From contig CM069876.1 in NCBI GenBank assembly GCA_036172665.1, positions 186,001-250,000 of the forward strand: a DNA stretch of 64,000 nucleotides. The letters run 5' to 3'. This DNA comes from Prosopocoilus inquinatus (taxonomy: Eukaryota > Arthropoda > Insecta > Coleoptera > Lucanidae). How positions within the stretch are numbered: position 1 is the first letter of the stretch; the number at the start of each line of letters is the position of its first letter. A program made the translations under genes and the position numbers. Below are positions 60,287 through 64,000 of the stretch, one piece after another. Under the pieces are notes generated by a model. It saw only the letters and a program-made list of their open reading frames with translations. It was not told the origin of the DNA and ran no database searches.

Positions 60287-63169
60287 TATATGTGCCTTTT
60301 TTTAATTGTGGCCGTAGGAATTTACGCGCTAAAAATTTTACCTCATGTTAACTCATGTTCTGTTTATAATTTCAGTTACATAATTTATTACAAAATAAAC
60401 ATTACCAGAATAAGACGCGCGTCATTAATTTAATTATTTTAATACGTTTTAACGTCAAATATAGATTACATAAGACGCAGCTGTTTAAGAACGGCCCTTA
60501 TACTGAGACGGCAAAAATAATTTTCGCAAGGACGGTCATGAAATAAATTCAAGAAGCTATTAAGAGCAAGTCAAATCAAGAAACTAAAGAGATAACAGCA
60601 ACTACACTTTTTCACATCTGCTTTACACACTTTGATAATCAAACAAAAATTGATGTAGTGCATGAACCTAAACGATTTTAAAACCCATGACTACCTTTGA
60701 CTGAAATAGTTGTTGATGTCAAAGTATTAATTTTTCAAATTTCCTGGATAGACACCAAATAGAATTGCCTTCGCAAAATACATCTGAAGACTAGAATTGC
60801 TAAAGGTGCTATGCACCAAAAATGAAATTTTTCAGGAAACGAATAAAACCGCACAATTTTATGAATATAACATACGATTAACGTTGCTTTTGGGGGACTG
60901 TAGCACCTATAAGGAACAACTGGTGCACATAAATTTCTTAGCAGGGCATTGGCGCGAGGACTTAGATTGGTTATCAATGAAAAAACCCAAAAGTTAAAAA
61001 ATGGCAGTTAGATCATTTAGCATTTCCTTTCTTCATCTGTCTTTCTGAGTGGGTTGAAACAAGTCATTAAAAATTAAAAGTCTTCATAAAGTTTTTAAAA
61101 TGTTTCATTTAATAAGCTGAAATATTTTTACCCGAATCAATTTGCAAATTAATCAGTTTTAGCTTCGTAAATTGATTTGGCGAAGGCAAACGAACGGTTC
61201 CCGGCCGCCGCCCATAGATTGCAGCGCTTACATAAGCAAACCGATTCTCCTCTAAACGATGCCTTGTACAGAGAAACAGGAATGTGCAAATCTGGCACAA
61301 CGACCAGGCTATCTGCTATTACTAATTCATTAGAAACCAAAATTAAGCTTGTATTGCCTATTTTGTAACCGCAAAAATCAAATAGATCTCTTTGTACCTG
61401 AGAATTTGCTTGTCGTAAATTCTTTCAATTTTTCTTTGAAAATTGTAAAAACTGGACTCCAAAGTATAGGAAAACATAATTTTTACTGAACAATCCGGAA
61501 TTAATATTAATTTATTCTTCATGACTTACACCTTGCTAGTTGAGTAAATCATTGAGTATGTCATTTTACAATTTCATAATTCGTCATATGTTAGTTACTT
61601 ACATATCTTTTATTTACAGTGATTAGTAATCAGAATAAATAAAATGGTGCAAGTTAATGTGATGAGTTAAGAAATTAGTTACTAGGTATTTACTTAATGA
61701 TGTGAGGAGGTGTGTCCTGTTCAACATTGCAACCGGTATACTAACTGGTTTCTTTTCATTACTCTTTCCTTATGTAGTTCCAATAGTGGGCGTAAGATGA
61801 TATTTGTGACTTATTACCTATTTTGTTATTATGTTTTAGTTCTTTTAATGACGTCCTTGACCAAAAATACATTTCAATCGTTATGAAGAGTTCAGGATGG
61901 GCTTGGGATCATGCACAGAAATTTTCTTTATTTTATGTTGTTCACGCTTGATTTACTGGTCTATTTCCTCTATGTAAGTCTAGTAACGAATGGAATTTAT
62001 TTTAATTCATATTTACTCGTGGGGTTTTTGAAAATATAATTTCGCAAGTAAATCTAAATAGCTAGGTAATATAGCAGCGATTTATAAATTCTATAGAATC
62101 AATTACTTAACTTTCCTTGAGTGACTTTCATAATAAGTGTTTCTTTTTAAAAATCAACTTCCGAACTTGAAAATCGAATATCTACCATCTACCCTCATTT
62201 TTTGGCTCATGTAATACCTTGCATGATTTGATATACCTAAAGTCTGACACAAAATGCGAGAGATAGAGTAAATGTTCATATTAATTCGATATTTTTCTCT
62301 TACTTTATGCTAGATTTGTTGTAAAATCTTCCATAAAGTAGCAGAAAAATATAAAATCAGCCAATGAACAATCACAGCCGGAAGAGCTACTAGAACTGCC
62401 GAACGGCCATCGCTGGACGTTCGACAATTCTTGGGTCTTTGATCTATTATGTTCGCATCACGCATACTAAAATACTACTCCTAATACTTTTTTATTGATT
62501 CAGAGGTATCATGTACTAAAAAATATTTTGAAACATACCATATTACTTAATAATCGCATTAACATACAAATATTTAAGGCATAAATTAAACTGTAATCGT
62601 TGAATCTTTTCGGATAGAAGTGTTATTGAACTAGGATCTTCTAAGTTTGATTAATAGGGAGAAACACCATAGGAAAAACAAATTAATTTTTAATTCCATA
62701 GACTACTTATTTCATTAGGGATTAGTTTATGTTTTTGTTAATATCTTCCCCAAAAATAAAAATTTTTCGGGTATGTCATACATCGTTGAAAAGCTCTTTT
62801 TCAAGACTATATAACTAACAAAAAAATCTAATATGGGTGCCGTGTGAAAAATAAAAATTAGCGCTAATAACTTGAAAACAAATGACAATCGGCGGTTTCT
62901 GTTTGCATCAACAACTTTGTCTTAAAAAAGTGTCTCAACAATGTAAAAGTTTAGAAGAGTTCACATCAGGTGTTATCGAGTGTTATCGTCAAATTTTGGT
63001 TTTCTTAAATTATCTTAAAATTTAAAAAAGTTAAGGTGAATTCGAAATGAGATTTGTTGCGAGCATTGAATCCTGTAAAACATTCCCCATTTAACCGTTG
63101 CTCTATGTCTTCTAATAACCGAGACGCCAATGGTCATAGTGAGCATCGAAATGTGGACACAGTGTATAC
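60287..63169. other. No recognised gene
   Basis: AT-rich, with a locally GC-rich patch at 61180-61260 where frames on both strands overlap and none looks real. Confidence 0.4.
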
Positions 63170-63737
63170 TGTTACAGCCGGACGTTAATATTTTTTTCAG
63201 ATGGGGAGCGCCGCCATTTATTAGTAAACCTACTAATGCCGTGGGCTAGCAGTTGACAAACAAGTGTCACGCGTTCTCCGGAAGGCACGCCAGCTGCTGT
63301 CTAGAATCTTTGAGAAAGTTGGCGCTAGTTCCATGGCGTTCTAGGCGTTTCCAGTAACAACCGGATGGAAATAAAAGGGAGGACGGCGCGCGATTTAAAA
63401 CAGTTTACATCGAGCGACTTGGACGAAATAAGCGGTGAAATATTTAAGTGTTATTTATCAAAATAAGTATTGTAACCTACTGTTTCTTTAATTTTAACTG
63501 TGTTAAGCTAATGTTTAAAGTTTTTGAAATCAAAAGGTGATTATTATTTGCGAAACCGGAATTCGTAATAAATTGGTGTCAGAAGCGGAAATTTCAAAAA
63601 TTAAGCTGGAAAATTAAGAGTGAAAGAGCTGCGTGAGGAATTAGAAGAAGGAAGCCTAGAAAATTCGGGAATTTCTTACGAAAACGGCTGAAACAATCAA
63701 GAGGCGATTATTATTTGCGAACCCCAAATTCGTAACA
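63170..63737 (+). mobile_element. Internally deleted LTR retrotransposon with 4-bp duplication
   Basis: It starts TGTTACAGCCGGACG and ends AATTCGTAACA, flanked by a perfect ATAC duplication (63166-63169, 63738-63741). The 5' LTR runs to about 63572. Its end (ATTATTATTTGCGAA, then ATTCGTAATA) is repeated as ATTATTATTTGCGAA, then ATTCGTAACA at 63707-63737, the last about 30 bp of the 3' LTR. Between them only the primer site and about 115 bp of leader remain. Confidence 0.8.
63574..63591 (+). other. Primer binding site, tRNA-Leu type
   Basis: TGGTGTCAGAAGCGG directly follows the LTR end. It differs by one base from the site at 55121, so the same primer tRNA class is expected. Confidence 0.75.
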
Positions 63738-64000
63738 ATACTAAATTTAGCCTGATGACGCTAGGTTCTAGATTTGATACCTACACAAGAATTACATTAA
63801 TTTTTGTAGTCAAAAGTGAATACCTTTACTTAATTCTTCTGAAAGAAATATTATATTTTCTATGAGTTTCTCACCGTTTAGTATTAAATATGCCCATAAT
63901 CAGCGAGTTTTCATAAATATATACATATCCTAAAGTAATTTTCTTGGCCATTAGTGACGTCTGAAATTATTTTGATTTTAAAATGGATATTATCTATGTT

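Noticed and set aside
61109..61368. Overlapping frames near 61.2 kb
   Set aside because: Three frames on two strands compete, none with known motifs; the patch is just GC-richer.
1..64000. CRISPR array, tRNA, rRNA or bacterial operon
   Set aside because: There are no regularly spaced short direct repeats with unique spacers, no cloverleaf with A/B boxes, and no prokaryotic gene spacing; spliced genes show the sequence is eukaryotic.

Overview
This is an AT-rich eukaryotic window, almost certainly from an insect. The evidence is a spliced arthropod-style DUSP15/22 phosphatase gene with GT-AG introns, plus a dense load of insect-type transposons: mariner, Tc1, PIF/Harbinger, hAT-like MITEs, a CR1-like LINE and mdg3-type Ty3/gypsy retrotransposons. 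The species cannot be named from the sequence.

Host gene. One conserved gene was reconstructed by hand. It lies on the minus strand and runs from 33535 down to 3847 (29.7 kb). Six coding exons give a 296-residue protein: 33515-33535, 19434-19550, 9436-9560, 7471-7642, 7090-7375 and 3847-4016. Splice phases agree at every junction. The product has an N-terminal MGNGMNK myristoylation-type start, Asp57, Cys88 and Arg94, exactly the catalytic numbering of DUSP22/JSP1. It also has a C-terminal tail with a Cys cluster and a basic Ser/Pro-rich end. Introns of about 14 kb, 9.9 kb, 1.8 kb, 95 bp and 3.1 kb hold most of the left-half repeats. A GC/CpG-rich stretch near 26 kb with a YY1/PHO-type site and plus-strand splice donors may be a promoter inside intron 1.

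Left half (0-33.5 kb): a hAT-like element with an 8-bp duplication (289-1959); a truncated mariner; two copies of a TA-flanked MITE (5947-6660 and 8318-9100); an 807-bp inverted-repeat element (9670-10476); a 3.6-kb inverted-repeat element with nested insertions (11922-15508); a CR1-like LINE with one internal stop (17236-19064); and a dispersed repeat that becomes tandem (about 300-317 bp period) near 20.3-20.96 kb and carries a hammerhead-ribozyme-like core.

Right half (33.6-64 kb): no host gene was recognised. It holds a decayed Tc1 element (34015-35467), a decayed mariner (37533-38770), several 'ACAGGG' inverted-repeat MITEs, and a nearly intact two-gene PIF/Harbinger element (41083-44107) that sits inside an older MITE and itself holds a foldback MITE. 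Further right are a mariner-related element with about 350-bp inverted repeats (50985-52855), a truncated gypsy/mdg3-like retrotransposon (about 54991-56803), a hAT-like MITE (57517-58177), a 1.77-kb TA-flanked element (58515-60286) and an internally deleted LTR element with a 4-bp duplication (63170-63737).

No tRNA, rRNA, CRISPR array, origin or bacterial-type operon was seen. Repeat boundaries were read by eye and may be off by a few bases.
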